DNA of 16,974 nt from RI-283 sp964487925 (GCA_964487925.1 CAZASZ010000045.1:1-16974); one strand, 5' to 3'. Shown: positions 6,810-14,721, counted from the first letter of the stretch. Notes: a model not told the origin generated them from the letters alone. Translations and numbers: made by a program.

Positions 6810-6977
6810 TTAAGGAGCCTCTGATTCATTCTGGGTGAAACTGATTGCGATGCATAAAGGCCATATTCAAGACGCGGATCGCCGGTAATAGCAGGGCTAT
6901 TAGCAAGATTCGCAACGCGGAAGATGGCCTTTATGCGCGCAAGACGTTCGGTCATGAATGAATCAGAGGCTCCTTAA
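6810..6977. mobile_element. 168-bp fold-back element, MITE-like, with perfect 22-bp terminal inverted repeats
   Basis: The ends at 6810-6831 and 6956-6977 are perfect inverted copies over 22 bp (TTAAGGAGCCTCTGATTC...). Inside are further paired arms: GCATAAAGGCCAT (6852-6864) with ATGGCCTTTATGC (6924-6936), at nearly equal distance from the two ends, and a central hairpin TAATAGC-AGG-GCTATTA (6886-6902). Stretches between the arms also pair in part, so almost the whole element can fold back. The outermost TTAA on both sides may be a 4-bp target duplication, leaving a 160-bp core with 18-bp repeats beginning GGAGCC. It has no coding capacity. It probably moved by the transposase of a full-size insertion sequence elsewhere. 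It occupies much of the 395-nt adk-pfp gap. Confidence 0.8.
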
Positions 6978-7070
6978 TGCTTATACCGTTTTTCCCAAAC
7001 TATATCAAAACCACACCCACTCAGGGGCGGTAGCCGTAAACCAACACGTAACTTTGATACCGGGATCATA

Positions 7071-7099
7071 TTGACGCCTCGACCAGGGCATCGCATGAT
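7071..7099 (+). promoter_or_regulatory. Candidate sigma-70 promoter of pfp
   Basis: TTGACG (7071-7076, 5 of 6 to consensus) is followed after 17 nt by CATGAT (7094-7099, 4 of 6). Transcription would start near 7106 and leave a leader of about 32 nt before the ATG at 7138, which is reasonable. It lies downstream of the fold-back element, so that insertion need not have destroyed it. Confidence 0.35.
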
Positions 7100-7137
7100 G
7101 ACTCTCGATATGGACCCTTTCCAGACGAGGTAAGCGC

Positions 7138-8403
7138 ATGGCCCCCAAGAACGCCTTTTATGCCCAATCCGGCGGCGTCACCGCCGTTATCAATGCATCC
7201 GCCTGCGGCATCATCGAGACCGCACGCCAGTACCCGGAGCAGATCGGTAAGGTCTACGCGGGACGCAACGGCATCATCGGCGCCCTGACCGAAGACCTCA
7301 TCGATACCAGCCAGGAAGATAACGAGGTCGTCGCGGCGCTCAGACACACCCCGTCAGGCGCCTTCGGCAGTTGCCGCTACAAGCTCAAAGGCCTTGAAGA
7401 AAACCGCCGCGAATACGAGCGCTTGCTGGAGGTCTTCGCCGCCCATGACATCGGTTATTTCTTCTACAACGGCGGCGGCGACTCGGCTGACACATGCCTC
7501 AAGGTCTCCCAACTCTCGGAGACCCTAGGCTACCCAATCCACGCGATCCATGTACCCAAGACCGTCGATAACGACCTTCCTATCACCGATAACTGCCCCG
7601 GTTTTGGCTCAGTCGCGAAATACATTGCAGTATCTACGCTCGAAGCCAGCTTCGACGTCGCTTCAATGGCCAAGACCTCGACTAAGGTCTTTGTGCTTGA
7701 GGTCATGGGTCGACACGCGGGCTGGATCGCGGCCGCCGGCGCGCTAGCTTCGACCGAGGACCAGCCGTTACCCGTGCTGACCTTGTTCCCGGAAATCGCC
7801 TTCGATCAAAGGGCCTTTCTCGACCGCGTAAAGGAGATGGTCGAGACACATGGCTTTTGTTCTGTGGTCATCTCAGAGGGTGTCCGTAATGCCGAAGGAC
7901 AGTTCCTATCCGACCAAGGCTTGGTTGATGCCTTTGGACATGCCCAGCTGGGTGGCGTTGCGCCCGTTATCGCCAACATCGTCAAGGATGGGCTTGGCTA
8001 CAAATACCACTGGGGCGTCGCCGACTATCTACAACGCGCCGCACGCCACATCGCCTCACGAACCGATGTGGAGCAGGCCTACGCCATGGGCAAAGCCGCC
8101 GTGGAGTTCGCTGCTGCGGGCCGAAATTCGGTCATGCCGACGATCGAGCGAATCTCAGATACCCCTTATGAATGGCGGATTGGGTGCGCCTCGCTAGACC
8201 AGGTCGCCAATGTAGAAAAGATGATGCCGCGATCGTTCATCACAGCCGATGGTTTCGGGATTACGGACGACTGCCGACGCTATCTTCAACCGCTGATAGA
8301 GGGCGAGGATTATCCGCCCTTCAAGGACGGTCTACCATGTTATGTACGATTGAAAAACCTTGCGGTGGAGCGGAAGCTGGGTGAGGAGTTTGTTATCGGA
8401 TAA
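7138..8403 (+). CDS. pfp: Pyrophosphate-dependent 6-phosphofructokinase
   Basis: The enzyme interconverts fructose 6-phosphate and fructose 1,6-bisphosphate with pyrophosphate as donor, so it can serve both glycolysis and gluconeogenesis. The 421 residues show the PFK fold with SGGVTAVIN near the N-terminus, NGGGDSADT (111-119) and PKTVDNDLP (140-148). Asp115 and Lys141 replace the glycines that ATP-dependent PFKs carry at these positions, the accepted mark of PPi use. MGRHAGWIAA (190-199) is also intact. GAGG at 7127-7130 is the ribosome binding site. The gene is monocistronic, diverges from adk and converges on csrA. Enzymes of this type are characterised in methylotrophs and sulfur-oxidising gammaproteobacteria. 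A regulatory link to adk is not shown by the sequence. Confidence 0.93.
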   Translation: MAPKNAFYAQSGGVTAVINASACGIIETARQYPEQIGKVYAGRNGIIGALTEDLIDTSQEDNEVVAALRHTPSGAFGSCRYKLKGLEENRREYERLLEVFAAHDIGYFFYNGGGDSADTCLKVSQLSETLGYPIHAIHVPKTVDNDLPITDNCPGFGSVAKYIAVSTLEASFDVASMAKTSTKVFVLEVMGRHAGWIAAAGALASTEDQPLPVLTLFPEIAFDQRAFLDRVKEMVETHGFCSVVISEGVRNAEGQFLSDQGLVDAFGHAQLGGVAPVIANIVKDGLGYKYHWGVADYLQRAARHIASRTDVEQAYAMGKAAVEFAAAGRNSVMPTIERISDTPYEWRIGCASLDQVANVEKMMPRSFITADGFGITDDCRRYLQPLIEGEDYPPFKDGLPCYVRLKNLAVERKLGEEFVIG

Positions 8404-8417
8404 TCAAGTAATAGAGT

Positions 8418-8452
8418 GATGAAGGGAAGGGTAGTCGAAACTACCCTTCATC
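8418..8452. terminator. Hairpin at the pfp/csrA convergent junction, possible bidirectional terminator
   Basis: GAAGGGTAGT (8426-8435) and ACTACCCTTC (8440-8449) form a perfect 10-bp stem with loop CGAA. The right arm lies partly in the last codons of csrA. GATGAAGGG (8418-8426) can instead pair with CCCTTCATC (8444-8452), so two alternative stems compete for one arm. There is no long T-run on either strand, so termination efficiency is unclear. Confidence 0.45.
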
Positions 8453-8647
8453 CTCTTCGCTAACCGGAACCCCAGGAGCATCACGTTCCTTTTGTATCCG
8501 GTTGTAGATTTCCTCGCGGTGTACCGACACCTCTTTGGGCGCATTTACACCGATCCGAACCTGGTTGCCTCGAACACCAAGCACGGTCACGGAAATCTCA
8601 TCACCAATGATGAGGGTCTCTCCAACCCTTCTCGTTAGAATCAACAT
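8441..8647 (-). CDS. csrA: Carbon storage regulator CsrA
   Basis: CsrA is a dimeric RNA-binding protein that binds GGA motifs in hairpin loops near ribosome binding sites and alters translation or stability of mRNAs for carbon flow, motility and biofilm. The 68 residues begin MLILTRRVGETLIIGD and contain VTVLGVRGNQVRIGV, KEVSVHREEIY and an acidic tail EEDEG. The RNA-contacting N-terminal Leu/Arg positions and Arg44 region (VHREEIY) are conserved. A strong Shine-Dalgarno, AAGGAG (complement of 8654-8659), lies 6 nt from the ATG and is itself a CsrA-type target. It stands between nth (same strand, 130 nt upstream) and convergent pfp. Confidence 0.97.
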   Translation of the reverse strand: MLILTRRVGETLIIGDEISVTVLGVRGNQVRIGVNAPKEVSVHREEIYNRIQKERDAPGVPVSEEDEG

Positions 8648-8777
8648 AGCTTTCTCCTTAAATCACGCTCACACCCATGCAGCGATAACACCCCCAGGAG
8701 CAATCCTTCTCCCATTGGCGCCATACATCTTCATAGGTCCCTAGCATTTAAGTGCAAAAAACATCCGTGTAATTCCT

Positions 8778-9434
8778 TTACTTTCCTCCTGAAACTGTTT
8801 CGACCCCGACCTTGTCAGAAAATTCACAAAGGTCCTGAATCAGGCATTCGCCGCAATGCGGCCGCCGCGCCGTACATATATAACGTCCGTGCAGGATGAG
8901 CCAATGATGCGCCCCCTGCCTGAACTCCTCCGGCACAATCTGCATAAGTCGGGATTCCACGGCCCGCACGTCCTTGCCCGGGGCCATTCCAGTACGGTTC
9001 GCCACACGAAATATATGTGTATCAACCGCAATGGTCGGCATACCGAAGGCCGTATTCAAAACTACATTGGCTGTTTTTCTGCCGACACCTGGCAGTGACT
9101 CCAGCGCCTGTCTGTCCGCAGGCACCTCGCCACCAAATCGATTTGCCAGTATAGCGCATGTATCGAGAATATGCTTCGCCTTGCTATTAAAAAGACCAAT
9201 CGTTTTAATATGGCTCTTCAAGGCCTCTTCACCAAGGGCCAACATGGCCGCTGACGTATGGGCAACGCGAAATAGCTCCTTCGTGGCCTTATTCACCGCC
9301 TTGTCGGTCGACTGCGCCGAAAGCATGACGGCAATCAGCAACTCAAAAGGCGAGTGATAAACGAGCTCCGTTCTGGGATCAGGGGTCGCGTCACGCCACC
9401 GCGTAAAGATTGCGTGGCAGGTCGCTCGATCCAT
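8778..9434 (-). CDS. nth: Endonuclease III
   Basis: Nth is a bifunctional DNA glycosylase and AP-lyase removing oxidised pyrimidines in base-excision repair. The 218 residues match E. coli Nth residue for residue in numbering: LPGVGRKTANVVLN with catalytic Lys120, AVDTHIFRV with Asp138, and the [4Fe-4S] cluster cysteines 187, 194, 197 and 203 in the Cx6CxxCx5C pattern. ATG 9434 is chosen because homology begins at MDRA; the in-frame start at 9527 would add 31 residues that overlap rsxE. The start lies 13 nt after the rsxE stop, the usual end of gammaproteobacterial rsx operons, so nth is probably co-transcribed. The short C-terminal tail (GVETVSGGK) is slightly longer than in E. coli. Confidence 0.96.
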   Translation of the reverse strand: MDRATCHAIFTRWRDATPDPRTELVYHSPFELLIAVMLSAQSTDKAVNKATKELFRVAHTSAAMLALGEEALKSHIKTIGLFNSKAKHILDTCAILANRFGGEVPADRQALESLPGVGRKTANVVLNTAFGMPTIAVDTHIFRVANRTGMAPGKDVRAVESRLMQIVPEEFRQGAHHWLILHGRYICTARRPHCGECLIQDLCEFSDKVGVETVSGGK

Positions 9435-9447
9435 CTCGCGACCGATC

Positions 9448-10143
9448 CTAGACGCTGCCGCCGACCTCTGCCCCAGCCACCATGGGCTCGGGCATCTGAC
9501 GTACCGCTTTTTTGCCACGAGCATCAATCAGGTTTTTGACCGCGATCATGGCCCCCAAGCCAATGAAGGCCCCGGGTGGCAGGATGGCCAGCAGAAAACC
9601 GCGGTAGTCGTCGATGACCGTCACCTTCCAGGCGCGCGCGGCCTCGCCAAACATGATGTGGGCGTCAGCCATGAGCGTCCCCTGCCCCAGGATCTCACGC
9701 ATCAAGCCCAGGACCACGAGCACCAGCGTGAAGCCCAGACCCATCATGAAGCCGTCGACTATGGACGGCAACAAGGGGTTCTTCGAGGCAAAGGCCTCGG
9801 CACGCGCGATGATGGAACAATTCGTGACGATCAGCGGAATGAATATACCCAACGCCAAATAGAGATCGTGGACGTAGGCGTTCATGGCCAACTCGATCGC
9901 CGTGACGATGGCAGCTATAACCATAACAAAGACCGGGATACGAATCTCCGGCCGCAACCAGTCGCGGATCAACGAGACCGTTGCATTGGAAAGGACCAAG
10001 GTCACCAGTGTCGCGACCCCAAGTCCAATGCCGTTGACAACGGTCGTCGTGACGGCCAACAGCGGACACATGCCCAGGATCTGAACTAACGCTGGATTGT
10101 TCTCCCATAGTCCCTGCCGGGTAATTGCTCTGAAATCAGCCAT
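9448..10143 (-). CDS. rsxE: Electron transport complex subunit RsxE/RnfE
   Basis: This is an integral membrane subunit of the Rnf/Rsx complex, paired with RsxA. The 231 residues are mostly hydrophobic, with about six membrane spans, and contain the two half-channel motifs GMCPLLAV (Cys26) and IVTNCSIIARAEAFASK (Cys109). Together with matching cysteines in RsxA these hold an iron-sulfur centre in the membrane core in known structures. The start at 10143 has a strong Shine-Dalgarno (AGGAGAAGG) and overlaps the rsxG stop as ATGGCTGA. The start at 10170 would add nine residues with no support. A charged tail follows the last span. It is the last rsx gene before nth. Confidence 0.95.
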   Translation of the reverse strand: MADFRAITRQGLWENNPALVQILGMCPLLAVTTTVVNGIGLGVATLVTLVLSNATVSLIRDWLRPEIRIPVFVMVIAAIVTAIELAMNAYVHDLYLALGIFIPLIVTNCSIIARAEAFASKNPLLPSIVDGFMMGLGFTLVLVVLGLMREILGQGTLMADAHIMFGEAARAWKVTVIDDYRGFLLAILPPGAFIGLGAMIAVKNLIDARGKKAVRQMPEPMVAGAEVGGSV

Positions 10144-10792
10144 GGCCTTCTCCTGGCGGCGTCGCGCCACCGCTTATGCTAAAGAGTTCGCTTCGGTGTT
10201 TCGAATAATAGATAAGGGTATTATGCACGGCCTTGACCACGGCGCGAGGCGAGATGGTCGCACCCGTGAATTGGTCAAAGATGCCCCCATCCTTGGCCAC
10301 ATGCCAGCCGAGCTCGTCGGGATCTTTCAAAGAACGTCCGTCAAACGACCGCACCCACGGGGTCCGCGACAAATCGATCGCATCCCCCAGACCCGGTGTC
10401 TCCATGTGTGACAGCACGCGGACGCCCAGCAGCGTGCCGTCGAGACGGATCGCCACCAGCAGATGGATCGCCCCATTGTAACCGTCGGGTGCGACCGAGT
10501 TCAGAACCGCGGCGACCGGATGCCCGTCGCGTCGCGCCCGATACACTGTGATCGGCTTCCGAGTCCCCAGCCGTTCTCGGGAGGTTACAAATTTGACGTC
10601 GTTCGTAATCTCATTGTCGTAAAGTTTCCGGGGTATGATCGCGTTCAGAGTACGCAATAATGTGATGCGTTCATTTTCGGCGATGCGCTCCGCAGTGACA
10701 TCGTGCATGCTCGCCACAAGCGCTGTTCCCCCAAAGGCAAACGCGGCCAGCAGTACGGCCGTGATGAGCATATGTCGGACGAGTGGCTGCAT
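10136..10792 (-). CDS. rsxG: Electron transport complex subunit RsxG/RnfG, covalent FMN protein
   Basis: RsxG is a periplasm-facing subunit of the Rnf/Rsx complex with one N-terminal membrane anchor and an FMN bound by a phosphoester to threonine. The 218 residues show the anchor at about 9-28, GVRVLSHMETPGLGDAID (123-140) and the flavinylation motif TGATIS (176-181), with Thr179 the expected attachment site. A separate ApbE flavin transferase is needed for attachment and is not in this window. The gene starts 2 nt after the rsxD stop and overlaps rsxE by 8 nt. The C-terminus carries a short Gly/Pro-rich tail. Length is in the normal range. Confidence 0.95.
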   Translation of the reverse strand: MQPLVRHMLITAVLLAAFAFGGTALVASMHDVTAERIAENERITLLRTLNAIIPRKLYDNEITNDVKFVTSRERLGTRKPITVYRARRDGHPVAAVLNSVAPDGYNGAIHLLVAIRLDGTLLGVRVLSHMETPGLGDAIDLSRTPWVRSFDGRSLKDPDELGWHVAKDGGIFDQFTGATISPRAVVKAVHNTLIYYSKHRSELFSISGGATPPGEGHG

Positions 10793-10794
10793 GC

Positions 10795-11874
10795 CTACTT
10801 CAAGTGTCCGAAGACGCGAGGTTTGAAATGAGCATCGATCAACGGCACGGTCATATTCATGAGCAGTACAGAGAAGGCTACGGCGTCAGGATAACCGCCC
10901 CACTCGCGGATGATATAGATCAGCATACCAATACCGGCGCCGTAGACGATCCGCCCCTGGACGCTGGTCGCAGCGGTCACGGGATCGGTGGCGATGAAAA
11001 ACGCCCCCAACATGGTCGCGCCGCTGAAGAGATGAAACAGCGGCGATACGTAGGCATTGCCGTTGATACCGTAGAAGATCAGGGCCATACCGGAAAGCCC
11101 CACCAACATGGCAACCGGGATCTGCCAACCGATGATCCTGCGCCAGATCAGAAACAGGCCACCGAGCAGATAACCGAAATTGACCCACTCCCAGCCCTTG
11201 CCGCCATACATACCGAAAATCGGGATGAGACTAAGCATCCGGCTGGTAGTGTCATCCAATCCCAGCTGGGCGCGGATCTCCGTGACCGTGTTGCCCTGGC
11301 GTAGGTGGTTCTTAAGACTATCAAGCGGCGTGGCCTCGCTTAGCGCGTCAATCGTCAGGCCTGAGGGCAGATGTCCCTGCAGGATATAGTTCAGGCTCTG
11401 AATGAAGTCGAGCGGATGTTGGCTGAAGCTAATGACCGGCAGCCAACTCGTCATCTCCCTTGGAAAGGACACCAGTAGCAGCACATAGCCCAACATAGCC
11501 GGGTTGAAAGGGTTATAGCCCAACCCGCCATAGAGATGTTTGCCGACAATGATCGCGAAGGCCACCCCGATCAAGATAATCCACCAAGGCGACAGCGGCG
11601 GGATGGTCAGAGCCAACAAAGTGGCCGTGACGACGGCGCTGCCATCGCTCAAAAAGGGCCTCAGTGGCTTGCCGCGGAGTCGCAACATAGCGCTCTCACA
11701 GACTAGCGCGATCAGGATTGCCAACAAAATATTGATCACGACGCCCCAGCCGAACAACCATACATAGGCCGCGATCCCTGGAATCAGCGCCAGAAACACG
11801 GTCATCATGACCCGTGTCACAGAGTTCGACGAGGTCACATGAGGCGATGTGGAAGTCCTGAATAGGCGGCTCAT
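10795..11874 (-). CDS. rsxD: Electron transport complex subunit RsxD/RnfD
   Basis: RsxD is a multi-span membrane subunit of the Rnf/Rsx complex carrying covalent FMN and non-covalent flavin. The 359 residues contain the family blocks GKHLYGGLGYNPFNPAMLGY (111-130), SFPREMTSWLP, DALSEATPLDSLKNHL with the expected flavinylated Thr182, and HLFSGATMLGAFFIATDPVTA. The sequence SEAT replaces the textbook SGAT, but E. coli RsxD has SQAT at the same place, so the change is normal. The ATG overlaps the rsxC stop as ATGA, and rsxG follows after 2 nt. Tight packing supports one operon and fixed stoichiometry. Confidence 0.96.
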   Translation of the reverse strand: MSRLFRTSTSPHVTSSNSVTRVMMTVFLALIPGIAAYVWLFGWGVVINILLAILIALVCESAMLRLRGKPLRPFLSDGSAVVTATLLALTIPPLSPWWIILIGVAFAIIVGKHLYGGLGYNPFNPAMLGYVLLLVSFPREMTSWLPVISFSQHPLDFIQSLNYILQGHLPSGLTIDALSEATPLDSLKNHLRQGNTVTEIRAQLGLDDTTSRMLSLIPIFGMYGGKGWEWVNFGYLLGGLFLIWRRIIGWQIPVAMLVGLSGMALIFYGINGNAYVSPLFHLFSGATMLGAFFIATDPVTAATSVQGRIVYGAGIGMLIYIIREWGGYPDAVAFSVLLMNMTVPLIDAHFKPRVFGHLK

Positions 11875-13547
11875 GCGTCTTTCTCCCCGTCCGTTCGGTC
11901 GGGCTTTTGTTCGGGTGGCTGCGGTGGTAACGGCGACTCCCGAGGCTCATTCGAGCGATCCTGCCGCCCATGGACCTTCTGCCGCTGCTCATCCGCCTGC
12001 GCCATGGCGGACTTGCGACGAGATTCGGCGCGCTTCATTGCTGCATCGATCTCTGACTTGCGGGCATTTTCTCCGCCGGCTTTGGACTTTTCCAGCGCCG
12101 CCCGCTTCTTGGCGCGAAGTGCTGCAGCCTCGGCCTTTTCGCGTTCGATACGCTCCTGGCGACTCTCATGACGGCGCCGAGCCAGATCCGCCTTTTCCTT
12201 TTCACGTTCAGTGATCCAAATGTCGCCCTTGGCATAGCGGAAATACTGCACGAGCGGAATATGGCTGGGGCAGACATAGGAACAACAGCCACATTCGATA
12301 CAGTCAAACAAGTTGTATTCCTGGACCCGCTCGAGGTCGCGAAACTTGCTGAACCAGTAGAGCTGTTGGGGCAACAGATTGATGGGACAAGCATCTGCGC
12401 ATGCGCCGCAACGGATGCAAGGCATGTCCGTATGAGATGGAGCACTCTCGGGACGTAGCGCGAGAACACAGTTGGTCGTTTTGATCACGGGCATATCGGC
12501 CCGGGACATCGCGAAACCCATCATCGGTCCGCCCATGACGACACGTTCGATACGATCAAGATCGCCATGACAGGCTGTGATGAGCTCATCCATGCGAGTA
12601 CCGATCAGGACCTCGAGATTCCGCGGTCGGCCAAGGCCGTCACCCGTCACGGTCACGAGTCTCGAGATCAGCGGGCTACCATGATTCACCGCCTGGTAGA
12701 CGGCCGCCGCTGTACCGACATTCGTGCCAACGACACCGACACTCGCACACAGACTGTCGCTCGGGACCTCCTTTCCGGTCAGGACCTGGACAAGCTGCTT
12801 CTCGCCACCTTGCGGATAGCGGGTCGGAACAGGTATGACCTCAACGCCATCCATGCCCTCGGTGGCCCCGCGCATGGCGGCAATCGCGTCAGGCTTGTTG
12901 TCCTCGATGGCGATCAGGCATTCACGGGCCTGCAAGGCATGACGCACGATATTCATGCCGCCGACTATCTCATCGGACTGACGGCGCATCAGGGCATCGT
13001 CGCAAGTGATATAGGGCTCGCACTCGACACCGTTCAGAATCAAGGTCTCGATGACCTTACCACTACCCGGATTCATCTTGATATAGGATGGGAATCCGGC
13101 CCCACCCAAGCCCACGATGCCGGCGTCGCGGATGCGGTTACGCAGATCGCTGGGCTCGAGGTCTAAGAAATTGGCGATGGGTTCACGGTCGATCCAACGA
13201 TCCTCGCCATCCGACTCGATCACGATACATGGCGCCGCCAAGCCGGAAGGATGCGGCACCGGATAATCACCGATATCAACAATGCGCCCAGAGGTCGGCG
13301 CATGCAGAGGGGCGCTGACATAACCCTTGGCCTTGGCGATGCGCTGCCCCTTGAGGACCAAGTCCCCGACTTGGACAACAGGTTCGGCCGGTGCGCCGAT
13401 ATGTTGATGCAGCGGAAGCGTCAGTCTGCCCGGTAGCTCGGCCTTAAGGACAGGGAGCCCGTTGGATTCACGCTTGTGCTGAACGGGATGAACGCCACCG
13501 TGAAATCCCCAAAGACGGCGCGTTGGGTAGAGATCGGCATCACTCAC
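11871..13547 (-). CDS. rsxC: Electron transport complex subunit RsxC/RnfC
   Basis: RsxC is the cytoplasmic, NADH- and FMN-binding subunit of Rnf/Rsx, related to complex I NuoF. From GTG 13547 the 558 residues include GFHGGVHP, the glycine-rich nucleotide loop GIVGLGGAGFPSYIK (143-157), GVECEPY (173-179), GGPMMG, and two [4Fe-4S] motifs at Cys377/380/383/387 and Cys416/419/422/426. A charged Arg/Lys/Glu/Ala-rich helical tail spans about 442-558. It is shorter than the long repeat tail of E. coli RsxC. GTG is chosen because GGAGG sits 6 nt upstream and the start overlaps the rsxB stop as GTGAGTGA. The in-frame start at 13679 would add 44 residues inside rsxB. Confidence 0.95.
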   Translation of the reverse strand: MSDADLYPTRRLWGFHGGVHPVQHKRESNGLPVLKAELPGRLTLPLHQHIGAPAEPVVQVGDLVLKGQRIAKAKGYVSAPLHAPTSGRIVDIGDYPVPHPSGLAAPCIVIESDGEDRWIDREPIANFLDLEPSDLRNRIRDAGIVGLGGAGFPSYIKMNPGSGKVIETLILNGVECEPYITCDDALMRRQSDEIVGGMNIVRHALQARECLIAIEDNKPDAIAAMRGATEGMDGVEVIPVPTRYPQGGEKQLVQVLTGKEVPSDSLCASVGVVGTNVGTAAAVYQAVNHGSPLISRLVTVTGDGLGRPRNLEVLIGTRMDELITACHGDLDRIERVVMGGPMMGFAMSRADMPVIKTTNCVLALRPESAPSHTDMPCIRCGACADACPINLLPQQLYWFSKFRDLERVQEYNLFDCIECGCCSYVCPSHIPLVQYFRYAKGDIWITEREKEKADLARRRHESRQERIEREKAEAAALRAKKRAALEKSKAGGENARKSEIDAAMKRAESRRKSAMAQADEQRQKVHGRQDRSNEPRESPLPPQPPEQKPDRTDGEKDA

Positions 13548-14091
13548 GGCCACCCTCCGATGCCAGTTCGGGGTGCGGCCATTTCCAGGTTCCAACCTCC
13601 TGCGATACGGGCTCCATGGTGATGCAATCAACCGGACACGGCGCCACACAGAGTTCGCAGCCCGTGCACTCGTCGGCAATCACCGTATGCATGTGCTTGG
13701 CGGCGCCAAGGATGGCGTCGACAGGGCAGGCCTGAATACACAGCGTGCAACCGATACAGGTTTGCTCATCGATAATGGCCAGCACCTTTTCCTTGGCGGC
13801 GCCATTCTCCGGGTTCAGCGGCATGGGGTCGCGATCCAGCAAATCGGCCAGGGCGATGATCGTGGTCTCGCCACCCGGAGGACACTGATTGATATCGGCC
13901 TCGCCGTTCGCAATGGCCTCGGCATAGGGCCGGCAACCCGGATAGGTACACTGGCCACATTGAGTCTGCGGAAGAATGGCGTCGATCTGATCGACCAGCG
14001 GATCGCCTTCGACCTTGAAACGCACGGCGGCAAATCCCAGCAGCAGGCCGAACGCCAGAGCAAGCCCCACCAAGGCAAGAATAGCAACCAC
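13540..14091 (-). CDS. rsxB: Electron transport complex subunit RsxB/RnfB, ferredoxin-type
   Basis: RsxB is the subunit that takes electrons from ferredoxin or passes them along the Rnf/Rsx chain. The 183 residues have an N-terminal membrane helix (about 2-22), a four-cysteine [4Fe-4S] domain (Cys45, Cys48, Cys53, Cys70 in CGQCTYPGC...C), and two ferredoxin repeats (Cys112/115/118/122 and Cys142/145/148/152). All cluster ligands are intact. The start is GTG at 14091, 2 nt after the rsxA stop, with only a weak upstream GCGAG; translational coupling to rsxA is likely. Its stop overlaps the rsxC start. The length is close to that of E. coli RsxB. Confidence 0.96.
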   Translation of the reverse strand: MVAILALVGLALAFGLLLGFAAVRFKVEGDPLVDQIDAILPQTQCGQCTYPGCRPYAEAIANGEADINQCPPGGETTIIALADLLDRDPMPLNPENGAAKEKVLAIIDEQTCIGCTLCIQACPVDAILGAAKHMHTVIADECTGCELCVAPCPVDCITMEPVSQEVGTWKWPHPELASEGGRE

Positions 14092-14093
14092 GA

Positions 14094-14675
14094 TTAGACT
14101 CGCACGAGGCCGGAAAAGCCCATAAAAGCCATGGCCATGAGACCGGCCGTAATCAGGGCGATCGATGCGCCCCGAAAGGGAACAGGCACGTCAGCCACGG
14201 AAATGCGTTCCCGCATCGCGGCGAACAGAATCAGCACCATCGAAAATCCGATCGCAGCGCCAAAGCCATATAGCGCCGAACGGACGAAACCGGCCTCCTG
14301 CTGGACATTGAGCAGGGCCACGCCAAGTACGGCGCAATTGGTCGTAATCAGTGGCAGGAATATGCCGAGAACCTTATAAAGCAAAGGACTGCTCTTGTGG
14401 ATGACCATCTCGGTAAACTGCACGACAGCGGCAATGACAAGAATGAACGTGATCGTGCGTAGGTATTCGAGTCCCAAGGGCGCGAGCAAATAAGTGTTGG
14501 CGAGATAGCTGCAAACAGAGGACAACGTCAGCACAAAAGTCGTCGCCAGCGCCATGCCGGTTGCGGTCTCTAGCTTCCGGGAGACGCCCAGGAACGGACA
14601 AAGCCCTAGGAACTTAGTCAATACGAAGTTATTGACCAAGACCGTGCTAACAATGATGAGTGCGTATTCCTTCAT
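14094..14675 (-). CDS. rsxA: Electron transport complex subunit RsxA/RnfA
   Basis: RsxA is the six-span membrane subunit that pairs with RsxE. The 193 residues match the E. coli length and begin MKEYALIIVSTVLVNNFVL. The conserved half-channel motifs are GLCPFLGVS (Cys26) and LITTNCAVLGVALLN (Cys114), whose cysteines hold the intramembrane iron-sulfur centre with RsxE. It is the first rsx gene and starts 46 nt after the metG stop. That short AT-rich gap shows no clear Shine-Dalgarno and no terminator, so rsxA may be read through from metG or from a promoter within the gap; the sequence does not decide. E. coli Rsx also keeps SoxR reduced, but no soxR is in view here. Confidence 0.96.
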   Translation of the reverse strand: MKEYALIIVSTVLVNNFVLTKFLGLCPFLGVSRKLETATGMALATTFVLTLSSVCSYLANTYLLAPLGLEYLRTITFILVIAAVVQFTEMVIHKSSPLLYKVLGIFLPLITTNCAVLGVALLNVQQEAGFVRSALYGFGAAIGFSMVLILFAAMRERISVADVPVPFRGASIALITAGLMAMAFMGFSGLVRV

Positions 14676-14721
14676 CTATACTAAACGTAATTTATTCGAC
14701 TTTATTTGCCAACTAAATAGG

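Noticed and set aside
9435..9527. Longer N-terminus for nth.
   Set aside because: The 31 extra residues mirror rsxE coding sequence and have no counterpart in Nth. The shorter start aligns exactly with E. coli numbering of the catalytic and cluster residues.
11326..11335. Apparent damage to the RsxD flavinylation motif (SEAT instead of SGAT).
   Set aside because: E. coli RsxD has SQAT at the same place, so the second position is variable and the threonine is intact.
13548..13679. Longer N-terminus for rsxC.
   Set aside because: It lies inside rsxB, is Arg-rich in a shadow-frame manner, and GTG 13547 has a well-placed GGAGG.
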